A DNA stretch of 64,000 nt from Paludibacterium denitrificans. Its GTDB lineage: Bacteria > Pseudomonadota > Gammaproteobacteria > Burkholderiales > Chromobacteriaceae. This document shows positions 24,457 through 36,920 of this stretch, piece after piece. The stretch spans positions 1,550,001-1,614,000 of the forward strand of contig NZ_WLYX01000001.1 in assembly GCF_009707705.1 (NCBI RefSeq). The letters run 5' to 3'. The notes under the pieces are model-generated. The model saw nothing but the letters and a program-made list of their open reading frames with translations, had not been told where the DNA came from and made no database searches. Position numbers and translations under genes: made by a program. Positions within the stretch are counted from its first letter, which is position 1. Every line of letters starts with the position of its first letter.

Positions 24457-25264
24457 TGTTGTCGTTACCCTTGTTTGCGGTGTTGTTGGGCTTTGGCGCG
24501 TTGGCGGGGTTTCTCGCCTACTTGCTGGGCGTGGGCGGCGGGCTGGTGATTGTGCCGGTGGTGGTGGGGGTGCTGTCGGCGGCGCATCTGGGCGGCAATC
24601 ATGTGCAACACCGGCGGTGGGCACGTCGCTGGCGGTAATGGTGTTTACCAGCCTGTCTAGCGTGCGTGCGCACCACAAGCGCGGCGCGGTGGACTGGTCG
24701 ATTGTGCGCCACATGGCGCCCGGCATGATTCTGGGCACGCTGGGTGGCAGCCTGGTGGCCGGTTTTATCCCCAACGACGGTCTGAAATGGTTCTTTGTGG
24801 TGTACGCCTACGCTGCCGGTCTGCAGATGTTCTTTGGCGCCAAGCCCACCTCGACGCGCGAGATGCCGACAGTGGCCGGGCAATGGGGCGCCGGTGGCCT
24901 GATCGGCATGATTTCCAGTTGGGTGGGCATTGGCGGCGGCTCGATGAGTGTGCCGTTCATGGCGTGGTGCAATGTGCCGGTGCATACCGCCATTGCCACC
25001 AGTGCGGCGCTGGGCTGGCCGATTGCCGTGTCCGGCGCGCTGGGCTATGTGTTCAGTGGCTGGCAGGTCAGCGGGTTGCCGTGGGGCGCGGTGGGCTTCA
25101 TTTACCTGCTTACCATGCTGACGCTGATGGTGATGACAGTGTTGATGGCGCCACACGGCGCACGCATGGCGCATCGTTTGCCGGTGGCGCAGCTGAAAAA
25201 GGGTTTCGCGCTGCTGATGGTGGTGCTGGCCACGCAGATGCTGCTGTCGTTGTTGCGCGGCTGA
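24456..25264 (+). CDS. TauE/SafE family membrane protein (DUF81)
   Basis: About 270 residues have the duplicated TauE/SafE pattern: GVGGGLVIVPVVV in the first half and GIGGGSMSVPFMAW in the second, with eight or so membrane helices. Members export or import small sulfur or organic anions; the substrate here is unknown. A -1 shift near 24611 (CACCGGCGG for CACCTGGCGG) breaks the frame. It is translationally coupled to the EVE gene. Confidence 0.85.
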
Positions 25265-25293
25265 TGGTGGTTCGGCCAACCTGAAAGAGCGCG

Positions 25294-26232
25294 ATGTTTC
25301 CTCCGATCGAGCCGCGACGCGGCGGCTGGCTGCCGCTGGATGAACGCCACCGCATGTATTGGGAAGAGTGCGGCGCGGCGCAAGGCCAGCCGGTGCTCTA
25401 CCTGCATGGCGGGCCGGGCGATGGCTGTGCGCCTGCCTGCCGTCAGCTGTTTGATTCGCAGTTTTACCGCGTGGTGCTGTTTGACCAGCGCGGCTGTGGC
25501 CGCTCGTTGCCGCGCGGCGAATGGCGTGACAACACTACGGCGCATCTGCTGCAGGATATCGAACGGCTGCGTGTGCATCTCGGGATCGAACGCTGGCTGC
25601 TGTTTGGCGGTTCCTGGGGCAGCACGCTGGCGCTGGCGTATGCCGAGGCCTATCCGGACCGGGTGCAGGGGCTGTTGTTGCGCGGGGTGTTTCTTGGCAG
25701 GCAACGCGAGATCGACTGGTTCCTGTCCGGCATGGGGCGGTTCTTCCCCGCCGCCCGGCAGCGGTTTGCCGAGTTCATCCCGGCGGCAGAACGCCACGAT
25801 TTGCTGGCGGCTTATCTGCAACGGCTGCTGGACGACGATCCGGCCGTGCATCTGCCCGCCGCGCGCGCCCGGGCGCAGTATGAAGCCGCGTGCGTGGTGC
25901 TTTGGCCCAATGCCGCGCTGGTTGAGCGCGCCGCTGACGACGCGCTGGCGCTGCCATTGGCCCGGCTGGAAGCCTACTACTTTGCCAACCGGCTGTTTCT
26001 GGACGAAAGCCAGTTGCTGGCGCAGGTGGAGCGTATCCGCCATCTGCCGTGCGTCATCGTGCAGGGGCGTTATGACGTGGTGTGCCCGCCGCAGGGCGCG
26101 CATGAGCTGGCGCGTGCCCGGCCAGAGGCCGAGTGCCTGCTGGTGGAAGGTGCTGGCCATTCGATGTGGGAACCGGCCATTTTGCAGGCACTGCTGGTTC
26201 AACTGGCACGCTTCCGCCAGCGCCCGGGCTAG
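25294..26232 (+). CDS. pip: Proline iminopeptidase
   Basis: An alpha/beta hydrolase of 312 residues that releases N-terminal proline from peptides. HGGPGDG (oxyanion hole), the nucleophile elbow GGSWGSTLAL, and the late acid and base segments QGRYDVVCPP and GAGHSMWEP are all present. The frame is unbroken. A strong terminator built from two inverted copies of the dispersed 10-mer follows. Confidence 0.93.
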   Translation: MFPPIEPRRGGWLPLDERHRMYWEECGAAQGQPVLYLHGGPGDGCAPACRQLFDSQFYRVVLFDQRGCGRSLPRGEWRDNTTAHLLQDIERLRVHLGIERWLLFGGSWGSTLALAYAEAYPDRVQGLLLRGVFLGRQREIDWFLSGMGRFFPAARQRFAEFIPAAERHDLLAAYLQRLLDDDPAVHLPAARARAQYEAACVVLWPNAALVERAADDALALPLARLEAYYFANRLFLDESQLLAQVERIRHLPCVIVQGRYDVVCPPQGAHELARARPEAECLLVEGAGHSMWEPAILQALLVQLARFRQRPG

Positions 26233-26247
26233 CGTTGACCGGTTGTC

Positions 26248-26287
26248 AGGTTGGCCGAAACAGCACTTCGGCCAACCTTTTGTTTTT
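26248..26287 (+). terminator. Terminator formed by an inverted pair of the dispersed repeat
   Basis: AGGTTGGCCGAA (26248-26259) and TTCGGCCAACCT (26267-26278) form a 12-base stem with a 7-base loop, followed by TTTGTTTTT. It ends the pip unit. The next 200 bases to leuS contain a possible promoter but no gene. Confidence 0.88.
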
Positions 26288-26325
26288 CCGGGGCCTTATC
26301 GTAGTACTGGCGATGCCCGCTATAA

Positions 26326-29707
<3,382 letters not shown>

Positions 29708-29727
<20 letters not shown>

Positions 29728-30713
29728 TGCCCTGCTTAGGCGGCGCTGGCCAAGCGACTGGCACCGCTGTACCTGATTCACGGCGAAGAAACGCTGCTGG
29801 CGCTGGAGGCGGCCGATGCGTTGCGTCAGGCCGCGCGTAGCCGGGCTATCTGGAGCGCGAAGTGCTGACCGTGGAAGCGGGGTTTGACTGGTCATTGTTG
29901 ACCGGCTCCCTCGCCAGTGTGTCGCTGTTTGCCGAGCGCAAGCTACTGGAGGTACGCATCAGCAACGGCAAGCCGGGCAGTGACGGCGCCGAGGCGCTGC
30001 AACGGCTGGCCGCTGCGCCACCGGACGATACCATCACGCTGGTGTTGCTGCCCAAGCTGGAGCGCAGCCAGTTGCAGGCCAAATGGTTTCAGGCGCTGGA
30101 AAAAGCTGCCGTGGTGATCGAAGCCAAGGCTTTGGGGCGCGCGGAATTGCCCGGCTGGATCAGCCGCCGCTTACAGCAACAGGGATTGCAGCTGACAGCG
30201 GAGGCGTTAGCGTTTTTCGCCGACCGTGTGGAAGGCAATTTGCTGGCGGCTAAGCAGGAAGTGGACAAGCTGGCGCTGCTCTATCCGGCGGGCGAACTGG
30301 GTTTGCCGCAGTTACAGCAGGCGGTGGCCAATGTAGCACGCTTCGACGTCTTTCAGCTGTCGACCGCCTGGCTAGCCGGTGATGGTGCCCGCGTGCTGCG
30401 CATGCTGGACGGGCTGTTGGCCGAAGGTGAAGCGCCGGTGCTGGTGTTGTGGTCGTTTAGCGAAGACATCCGCATGCTGATCCGCCCGGGGCGTGGCCTC
30501 AAAGAAGGGCGCAGCGTGCGCGATCTGGCGCGTGATCTGCGCCTGTGGGGCGACAAGCAAAGGTTGGCCGAACCCGCGCTGCGCCGCATTGGCGCCCGTA
30601 AATTGATGGCGGCCCTGCAGGAATGTGCGCGTATCGATCAGCAGATTAAAGGCGTGGCAGCCGGTGATCCGTGGCAGACCTTGCGCCGTCTGGCGAGTTT
30701 GCTGGCGGGCTAG
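29708..30713 (+). CDS. holA: DNA polymerase III delta subunit
   Basis: HolA is the wrench of the clamp loader and opens the beta clamp. The N-terminus reads APLYLIHGEETLLALEAAD, and later segments such as FFADRVEGNLLAAKQEVDKLALL and WSFSEDIRMLI fit the family. Two breaks lie near the start: GCTTAGGC at 29734-29741 replaces GCCGGC (+2), and near 29838 AGCCGGGC stands for AGCCTGGGC (-1). The length is about 335 residues, as usual. The start ATG at 29708 lies inside the lptE end. Confidence 0.92.
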
Positions 30714-31101
30714 GGTTTCCCGTCTGTTTGGCGTACTTGTCTGTCAATCATCAATATGGCTGTTGTTTGATGATTGTCAGGCAAAGTACTGCTTGTGCGG
30801 TCACGTTATTCTGTTCTTCTCTTGATATTTCCCGGTTTTTCCCCTGCCTTGGCGCTCCCTGTGCCCGCGATTCGGCCAACTCTTTCTGTTGGTCGGGAAA
30901 TATATAAATTGTTTATTTTCATTGCTTTATCTTTAACTTTCGCGCGGACTTCGTTGCGGCTGGCAGGCCAGTTTCTTTGTCTTTAATCAAATAATTATCA
31001 ACTTTACTTATTTCTGTTATTAACCACTTGTCATTAATAAAGGGCTGGCATACACTCCGCCCCTTGTGGGGTTAATCAATGGCAAGAACAGGTCTGATAC
31101 C
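30714..31101. other. AT-rich intergenic region
   Basis: These 388 bases are clearly AT-richer than their surroundings and hold one copy of the dispersed 10-mer near 30869, with a partial inverted copy 10 bases on. I see no RNA gene or convincing ORF. The AT richness suggests promoter or regulator binding for the small gene that follows. Confidence 0.5.
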
Positions 31102-31407
31102 ATGATAAGTGAACTGGTAATGGCGCCGTCCGATATCGCCGTCGGGGCGCACCGAACTCGCAGTAAAATGGCGTTGGTAGAAACCGTCCATCAGGCATTG
31201 GAAGTGTTACTGATGGCCGAAGACGCGCGCGTGGTGCACTGGGATGGCCGCATTCTGCGTATCCACAAGCTGACATCGCGCAAGGCCAATCAGTTGTTAC
31301 ATACGCCGGAAGCCTTTCCCGGCTTGCTGGGTGTGTTTGACCATCGCGCCTCGTACCGCGACCGGCCGAGCCGCTGGGTGATATCTTGGGGTTGCAGCTT
31401 TAACTGA
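31102..31407 (+). CDS. Hypothetical protein, 101 residues
   Basis: An open frame from the ATG at 31102 to the stop at 31405-31407 encodes a soluble, Arg- and His-rich protein (for example WDGRILRIHKL). I do not recognise its family. It has its own AT-rich upstream region and ends 30 bases before a strong terminator, so it looks like a real single-gene unit. A longer in-frame start at 31066 (GTG) is possible. There is no signal peptide or membrane segment. Confidence 0.6.
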   Translation: MISELVMAPSDIAVGAHRTRSKMALVETVHQALEVLLMAEDARVVHWDGRILRIHKLTSRKANQLLHTPEAFPGLLGVFDHRASYRDRPSRWVISWGCSFN

Positions 31408-31438
31408 GATAACCGTTTGCCGCAGTGATGATCCCACC

Positions 31439-31473
31439 ATAAAAAAGCCGCTCGTTTGAGCGGCTTTTTTATG
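31439..31473. terminator. Bidirectional terminator
   Basis: AAAAAAGCCGCTC and GAGCGGCTTTTTT form a 13-base stem with a GTTT loop, flanked by A and T runs. It serves the small plus-strand gene and the convergent transglycosylase gene. Confidence 0.92.
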
Positions 31474-31487
31474 GTGATCACCATGGC

Positions 31488-32223
31488 TTACAGTGAGGTA
31501 TCCGGGCGGATGATGGCATGTATCCGTCCGCCCGGACGGCGCGGTATGGCCGCCAGCCCGCCGCGTTTTTCGTACGACGCCAGCACCTTGGCGACATAAT
31601 CGCGGGTTTCGTCATAAGGCGGAATGGTGTTGCGGTACTTTTGCACGGCGCCTTCGGCCGGCATTGTAGGCGGCAATCACCAGCGGCAGATCGTTGTGGA
31701 ACAAGGTCATCAGAAAACGCAGATAGCGCGCGCACGCAGGTTATGCTTGGGATCATCCAGCGCGCTGATGCCAAAGCGTGCACCGGTGGCCGGTAGTACC
31801 TGCATCAGGCCGACGGCGCCCTTGGCGGAAATGGCCTGCGGGTTGTAGCCCGATTCCACGGTGACAATTGAGTGCAGCAGGTTGGCGTCCAGTTTGAACT
31901 CGCGCGCGGTCTGTGCGATCAGATGGGAATAGATTGCCGCACGTTTCGGATCATACGCGGGGGCCTTGCCGCTTTTCACGCCGGGACTGGCTTAAGCGCC
32001 AGAGTGTCCAGTGCCAGATTGTCGTTGAGATGGCCGCTGCCGGTGGGGTTTTCTGGAACAGCTGGTAGCGTTGATCCAGTGCGCTGCTGGCTAAATGGAC
32101 CTCGCCCTGTGCGTCGACATAACCGTAGACATCCGCGTGAGCGGAGACCGCAGGGAGTAGAGCAAGGAGGGGCAACAGGACGGCGGACAGGCGCATGCGG
32201 AATGGCCGGTTGAAGTAGGGCAT
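31488..32223 (-). CDS. Lytic transglycosylase, SLT domain
   Basis: A secreted muramidase-like enzyme that cuts peptidoglycan with 1,6-anhydro product formation. A signal peptide (MRLSAVLLPLLALLPAVSAHA) and a DUF4124-like segment (YGYVDAQGEVHLAS) precede the catalytic SLT domain with VESGYNPQAISAKGAVGLMQ, whose glutamate is the catalytic residue, and AAYNAGEGAVQKY. The frame is broken at 31990-31997 (GCTTAAGC for GCCGGC), near 31733 and at 31656 (extra G beside GCCGGC). Either ATG at 32223 or the one at 32196 may start it. Confidence 0.85.
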
Positions 32224-32303
32224 GTACGTATTATACTGATTTTTATGTAGTATTTTCAAATTGCTATCGGATGGATGGCAGTTTCTAACCGAAAGGCGGG
32301 CGT

Positions 32304-32699
32304 ATGGGACTGTTTGATCAGCTGACTGAAATGGTATCCGGGCAACAGGCAGGCGGGCTGGGTGGCGCGCTAAGTGATCTGTTAAACCAGCAGGGTGGCG
32401 TGTCTGGTCTGGTGGAGAAGTTCCAGAGCGGCGGCCTGGGCGAGGTGGTGAATTCCTGGGTGGGCAGCGGGGAAAACCTGCCGGTTTCGGCCGAACAGGT
32501 GCAGCAAGTGCTGGGCAACGAGCAGATTGCCGGGTTGGCCGAAAAACTGGGTATCGAGCCGGGACAGCTGGCTCAGAATCTGTCGGAATCGCTGCCGCAG
32601 CTGGTGGATAAGCTGACGCCCGGCGGTCAGGTGCCAGCGGCGGGCGACAACTTGTTGTCGCAAGGGCTGGAGGCGATCAAGGGGCTGTTTGGCCACTAG
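32304..32699 (+). CDS. yidB: YidB family protein (DUF937)
   Basis: 131 residues starting MGLFDQLTEMVSGQ and rich in Gly, Gln and Leu, with repeated helices such as LGNEQIAGLAEKLGIEPGQLAQ. This matches the DUF937/YidB family, for which no firm function is known. It is intact, with a GAAAGGCGGG ribosome site, and stands alone between a divergent transglycosylase gene and a convergent rlmH. Confidence 0.85.
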   Translation: MGLFDQLTEMVSGQQAGGLGGALSDLLNQQGGVSGLVEKFQSGGLGEVVNSWVGSGENLPVSAEQVQQVLGNEQIAGLAEKLGIEPGQLAQNLSESLPQLVDKLTPGGQVPAAGDNLLSQGLEAIKGLFGH

Positions 32700-32768
32700 T
32701 TCCCGGTATTGCCGTCAGGGTTGTCGCGGGTCGCGTGAGCGGCCCGTTGACTTGATTGGCACCGCCGG

Positions 32769-33239
32769 TTATTCGCGGTGATAGGGGTGATGGTTGAGGA
32801 TGGAGTAGGCGCGGTATAGCTGTTCGGCCAACATCACCCGCACCATGCCGTGCGGCAGCGTCATCGCCGACAATTGCAACAGCTCATCGGCGCGGGCCTT
32901 GAGTTCGGCGGATAGCCCGTCGGCTCCGCCGATGATAAAGCACACGTCGTCGCCACCGGCCATCCAGTCCTTCAGGTGCTCGGCCAGACGGACCGAGGTC
33001 CAGTTCTTGCCGCGTTCGTCCAGCACCACCAGCCGGGCGCGCGCCGGGATGGCGGCTACCAGCCGCTCGTGTTCGGCTGCGATGCCTTTTTCTGCCGTGA
33101 CCCCGCCGCCGCGTTTTTCCGGCTTGATCTCTTTGAGTTCCAGCGTGATGTCGCGGCCAAAGCGTTTGGCGTAGTCGTGATAGGCTTCGTCAACCCAACG
33201 CGGCATTTTGGTGCCGACAGCCAGTAGGGTGATTTTCAT
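32769..33239 (-). CDS. rlmH: RlmH, 23S rRNA pseudouridine-1915 N3-methyltransferase
   Basis: RlmH is a SPOUT methyltransferase acting on assembled ribosomes. The 156-residue protein starts MKITLLAVGTKMPRWV, has FIIGGADGLS as the SAM-binding knot, and ends in LPHGMVRVMLAEQLYRAYSI. The frame is complete. It follows rsfS, a common pairing of two ribosome-associated factors. Confidence 0.95.
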   Translation of the reverse strand: MKITLLAVGTKMPRWVDEAYHDYAKRFGRDITLELKEIKPEKRGGGVTAEKGIAAEHERLVAAIPARARLVVLDERGKNWTSVRLAEHLKDWMAGGDDVCFIIGGADGLSAELKARADELLQLSAMTLPHGMVRVMLAEQLYRAYSILNHHPYHRE

Positions 33240-33252
33240 CAGTGATCCAGCG

Positions 33253-33277
33253 CAGTTGGCCGAACGCCGTTCGGCCA
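33253..33277. repeat. Inverted pair of the dispersed 10-mer between rsfS and rlmH
   Basis: GTTGGCCGAAC and GTTCGGCCAAC form an 11-base stem with a three-base loop in the 75-base gap between two co-directional genes. There is no T run, so it need not be a terminator. Confidence 0.8.
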
Positions 33278-33314
33278 ACCTGAGTGCGGTGTCATGTCGT
33301 GCGGCGGAGGGGAA

Positions 33315-33685
33315 TCAGGCCGCTTTCCACGGGCGACCGCCAACCGGCGTGAAGCTCGGTTTCTGACCGCCCCACAGGGCTTCCAGATCATAGTAGTCGC
33401 GCACGGCTTAAGCAGCATGACGTGAATCACCACGTCACCGGCATCGACCAGGACCCATTCGCCACTTTCGTGGCCTTCGGTGCCGACCAGTTCCACGCCA
33501 GCTTCCTTGAGCGTGACGGCCACGTTGTTGGCCAGAGCCTTGACCTGACGGTTGGAATCGCCGGTGGCGACGATCATGCGTTGAAACAGCGAGGTGAGAT
33601 TGCTGGTGTCCATCTCGACAATATCTTTGCCTTTGACGTCTTCCAGTGCTTCGATGGCCAGTTTGGCAATATCTTGAACTTCCAT
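33315..33685 (-). CDS. rsfS: RsfS, ribosome silencing factor
   Basis: RsfS binds ribosomal protein uL14 and blocks subunit joining in starvation. The protein starts MEVQDIAKLAIEALEDVKGKD and has MIVATGDSNRQVKALA and GHESGEWVLVDAGDVVIHVM. A +2 break at 33406-33413 is GCTTAAGC for GCCGGC. With it restored, the normal end LPAVRDYYDLEALWGG follows and a TGA closes the gene at 33315. It lies downstream of nadD, the usual order. Confidence 0.93.
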
Positions 33686-33852
33686 GGTGTCCTTTTTTTC
33701 CTGTTGTGGTACGTGGCGGTTGCGACGGGCGCGCCGAGGCGCGGCGGTTGGCCAGAGGTCCCTTGAAAGAGCATGTGCAGCCAGACAGGCTGCCAGTGTC
33801 ATGAGTGGTGACAGCGCGGCAAACGGTAGGCGTGAATAGCGCCGCCGGAGGC

Positions 33853-34503
33853 TTAGTCCTGTCGTTTACGGTATAGCCGGTGCTGGCGAATATAGGCCAG
33901 TACAGCCGGGCAAAGTTCAGCGCTGACATCCTGCCCTTGCGCCAGCCGTTGCCGGATGGCGGTGGCGGACATCTCGACCGGTGTCAATGCCGGGGGCGGA
34001 TTGTACCGGAAGGCGTACGTTTTGAAAAATCAGTGACTTGGCGGGCGTACCATTCTTCGCGCACCGGCGCGGGCAACTGGTCCAGACTGAAGCCGGGACG
34101 CAGCGCCACCGCCATGTTGGCGCAGTCGAACAGTTCATGCCAGCGGTGCCGGTATGCAGCTGGGTCAGCGAGTCGCCGCCGATGAGAAACCACAACTCCG
34201 CAGTCGGCCCCAGTTCGGCGCGGACTTCTTCCAGCGTTTCGATGGTGTAGGCCGGGCGTGGGCGGGCCACCTCGCGCGCATCGACGCATAGCCCGCTTTC
34301 CCCTTGCAGCGCCAGCCGCACCATCTCCAGCCGTTGCGCCGGGCTGGCCTGCGGGCCGCTGCCACGGTGATAGGGCAGGCCGTGGCGGGAATCAGCCTGA
34401 TTTCGGCCAACTCCAGTTCGTCGCGAAACGCCTGTGCCAAGCGCAGATGGGCGCGGTGGATCGGGTCGAACGTGCCGCCGAACAGGCCGATCGGGTCACT
34501 CAT
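33853..34503 (-). CDS. nadD: NadD, nicotinate-nucleotide adenylyltransferase
   Basis: NadD makes deamido-NAD from nicotinate mononucleotide and [18 protein letters not shown] near residue 7 carries the HxxH catalytic motif, WFLIGGDSL and [10 protein letters not shown] are typical, and the product ends in [13 protein letters not shown]. Breaks include 34147, where CCGGTATGC replaces CCAGGTATGC, one near 34355 and one near 34000. The length of about 217 codons is normal. Its start overlaps the can stop (ATGA). Confidence 0.9.
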
Positions 34504-35114
34504 GCGTGCGGGTGGTCGTGATGGCGCGGCGCGTGCGGCGGGGCTTCGCCGGTATAACCGTCGATGATGACTTCCAGCCTAAGCCGGTGGACGGGTGAAT
34601 CACCAGACCATGCACCGGAATGTCCTTGGGCAGCAGCGGGTGGTTGCGGATGGTTTGCACCGTGTGGCGGACGCTGTCGTTGACGTTGTCGAAGCCTTGC
34701 AACCAGGTGTCCAGATCAATGCTTCGGCGGCGCGTAGCGTGGTGATGGTGTCCGGGCTGATGCCGCGATCAACAGCGTGTTGCAACACCCGTTCCGGATC
34801 AATCGCGCGCATGCCACAGTCACGGTGGGCGACCACGCAGATTTCTTCCGCCCGTAATTCGTACACGGCCACGATCAGGCTGCGCATGACCGAACCCCAC
34901 GGGTGGGTAACCAGTGCGGTAAGCTGTTTTTGATCAGTTTGACGTCGCCGTTTTTCAATCCCATCGACTTGGGTAGTAATTCCACCATGCGAGCATCCAT
35001 GCACGACAGGATGGCAAGACCCTTATCCGGAAATTTGTCGGTTTTGAATTTTTCGTATTCGCGGTTTTCGACAAATGCCCGGTTGTGCTCAAGAATGGTG
35101 TTTAGCACGCCCAT
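34500..35114 (-). CDS. Beta-class carbonic anhydrase family protein
   Basis: Carbonic anhydrases interconvert CO2 and bicarbonate. The zinc-ligand and catalytic segments [14 protein letters not shown] and VVAHRDCGM (His-x-x-Cys) are present. The protein is of the shorter beta subclass common in Gram-positives and some proteobacteria. It ends in a His-rich tail ([11 protein letters not shown]). Breaks lie near 34910 and at 34577-34584 (GCCTAAGC for GCCGGC). The ATG at 35114 follows AGGAGAAC. The gene is coupled to nadD by an ATGA overlap. Confidence 0.85.
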
Positions 35115-35457
35115 TGGTATGTTCTCCTTAGTCTGAGAGGGGCTGTTCCGGGTGGGATACACCGTTGGCCTGATCATCGGGTTGCCGGGCGGAACAGGGC
35201 ACGACACGCCGCGTAATGGTAGTGAGGCGGCGTTGTGCATGACAGTGCGGGTAAATGCCCGAAGGGCGTGCGGGAGGAACTGATGACCGCTTACGACGCA
35301 GGGCAGGTCAGGCCGCTGCTTGTCTGATGCCGACTAGTTTACCCGGTTTTGAGCCGGATTTTGCCCGACGCGAGGGAAATCCCTGATCGCGCCCATCCGG
35401 TTGGTGCCTTATGAAGGAGAGATTGGACGCGCTCAGGGCCGGGTGGCGTCGCCGCGC
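35115..35457. other. Intergenic region upstream of the carbonic anhydrase gene
   Basis: These 343 bases separate two minus-strand genes and should hold the promoter of the carbonic anhydrase gene and the end of the preceding transcript. I see no RNA gene, repeat or convincing ORF in it. Confidence 0.5.
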
Positions 35458-36322
35458 TTACAACGCATCCAGCGGTATTTTCAGGTAGCGCGTGCCATTG
35501 GCCTCGGGCGGTGGCAATTGGCTTAGCCCGGATGTTGATCTGCACTGCCTAAGCAGGATGAGCACCGGCATTTCCAGTTCGGCATCGCGTGCCTGCCGCA
35601 AGGCCACGAATGCATCCTTGCTGATGCCGTCGCGCAGATGCAGGTTGTGCTGCTTCTGTTCCGCCACCGTGGTTTGCCATTGGGGCTGGCGCGCGCTCGG
35701 GGGATAATCGTGGCACATGAACAGCCGGGTTTGTGGCGGGAAGGACAGTAGCCGTTGCACCGACTGGTACAACACGTGGGCATTGCCACCGGGGAAATCG
35801 CAGCGGGCGCTGCCAACGTCCGGCATGAACAGGGTGTCGCCGACAAAAATGCAGTCGCCGATCTTGTAAGCCATGTCGGTTAGGCGTGTGGCCGGGGACG
35901 AACAGTGCCTGTGCTTCCAGCTGGCCGATGCGGAAGGTTTCGCCATCGGCCAACAGGTGATCAAACTGGCTGCCGTCTACGGCAAATTCTGCTTCCAGAT
36001 GGAAAATCTGTTTGAAAATCGTTTGCACTTGGCTAATGTGTGAGCCGATGGCTGTTTTGCCTCCGGTCTGTGCGCGCAGCCAAGCGGCGGCAGAGAGGTG
36101 GTCGGCATGGGCATGGGTTTCCAGAATCCAGTCGACGGTCAGTTGTTGCTGGTGGATAAAATCCAGCAGCTGTTGGGCCGAATGCGTGCGCGTGCGGCCG
36201 GATTTGGGGTCGTAGTCCAGTACCGGGTCGATGATGGCGGCGTGTCCGCCAGCGACGTCGAACACCACGTAGGACACGGTCGAGGTGGCGGGGTCGAAGA
36301 AAGCATTAACCTGTGGCTGCAT
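35458..36322 (-). CDS. MBL-fold persulfide dioxygenase-like protein (Blh/ETHE1 group)
   Basis: The metallo-beta-lactamase iron-binding motif ETHAHADHLSAA is near residue 65. DPVLDYDPKSGRT, VGDTLFMPDVGSARCDFPGG and MCHDYPP are the marks of the ETHE1/Blh group, which oxidises glutathione persulfide to sulfite. Breaks lie at 35882 (GCCTAAC for GCCGGC), 35550 (GCCTAAGC) and 35525. It is divergent from an ArsR-type regulator with two cysteines and two YeeE/YedE genes. This is the composition of known sulfide-detoxifying operons, so the role is well supported by context. Confidence 0.88.
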
Positions 36323-36387
36323 GACGCACTCCAGAATAACGGGCCAGCGGCCCGTGCCGATCACGGTAAGGTTGGCGAATGTGTCGG

Positions 36388-36417
36388 AAAAACGCTAGCG
36401 GTTGCGTTAGCGTTTTT
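36388..36417 (-). terminator. Terminator-like hairpin in the leader of the dioxygenase gene
   Basis: AAAAACGCTA and TAGCGTTTTT flank a 10-base loop. On the minus strand the stem ends in TTTTT, like an intrinsic terminator. It lies between the operator region and the dioxygenase start at 36322, so it could be an attenuator or could end an antisense transcript. Confidence 0.55.
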
Positions 36418-36511
36418 CAATTTAGCACTCAAGTGCGCGGCAGGGTGTAACCCGCAGTCAGGCCGGGCACGCAGGATAAAGCCTTCACAATAAGGCCGGT
36501 GAAGGACTACT

Positions 36512-36554
36512 ATCAATATATTGATCGACATTATATAAGTCAATATAATGTCGA
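36512..36554. promoter_or_regulatory. AT-rich palindromic operators of the ArsR/BigR-type regulator
   Basis: Two perfect palindromes lie side by side. ATCAATATATTGAT is at 36512-36525. A 12-base inverted repeat, TCGACATTATAT and ATATAATGTCGA with a six-base spacer, is at 36525-36554. They sit between the divergent dioxygenase and regulator genes, 41 bases before the regulator start. BigR/SqrR repressors bind AT-rich palindromes in this position, so the assignment is an inference from family and placement. Confidence 0.8.
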
Positions 36555-36594
36555 TATAACGTATAACTATATGGCGGGTTGTGAGGATTAAGTC

Positions 36595-36912
36595 ATGGAT
36601 CTGACACTGTTGCGTGAAAATGCCAGCAAGGCATCGTCCTTGCTCAAAAGCCCGGCCAACGAGGACCGGCTGATGCTGTTGTGTCAATTGGTGGAAGGCG
36701 AGAAGTCGGTGTCCGAGCTGGAAAAGCTCACCGGTATCCGTCAGCCGACCCTATCCCAGCAACTTGGGGTGCTGCGTACCGAGGAGCTGGTGTCGACGCG
36801 GCGTGAAGGCAAATGGATTTATTACAGCATTGCCAGCGAAGAAGCGATGGTGATGCTGTCGGCCTTGCATGGGGTGTTCTGCGCCGAACGCGCGGATACG
36901 CTTACAAGCTGA
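36595..36912 (+). CDS. ArsR-family persulfide-sensing repressor (BigR/SqrR-like)
   Basis: The 105-residue winged-helix protein has the recognition region SVSELEKLTGIRQPTLSQQL. It has two cysteines, in LMLLCQLVEG and LHGVFCAER, at the positions where BigR/SqrR form a di- or tetrasulfide bridge with reactive sulfur. Metal-binding ArsR motifs are absent. The neighbours (persulfide dioxygenase, YeeE/YedE pair, SulP) fit a sulfide-responsive regulon. The ATG at 36595 follows GTGAGGA. Confidence 0.88.
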   Translation: MDLTLLRENASKASSLLKSPANEDRLMLLCQLVEGEKSVSELEKLTGIRQPTLSQQLGVLRTEELVSTRREGKWIYYSIASEEAMVMLSALHGVFCAERADTLTS

Positions 36913-36920
36913 TTGGGAGA

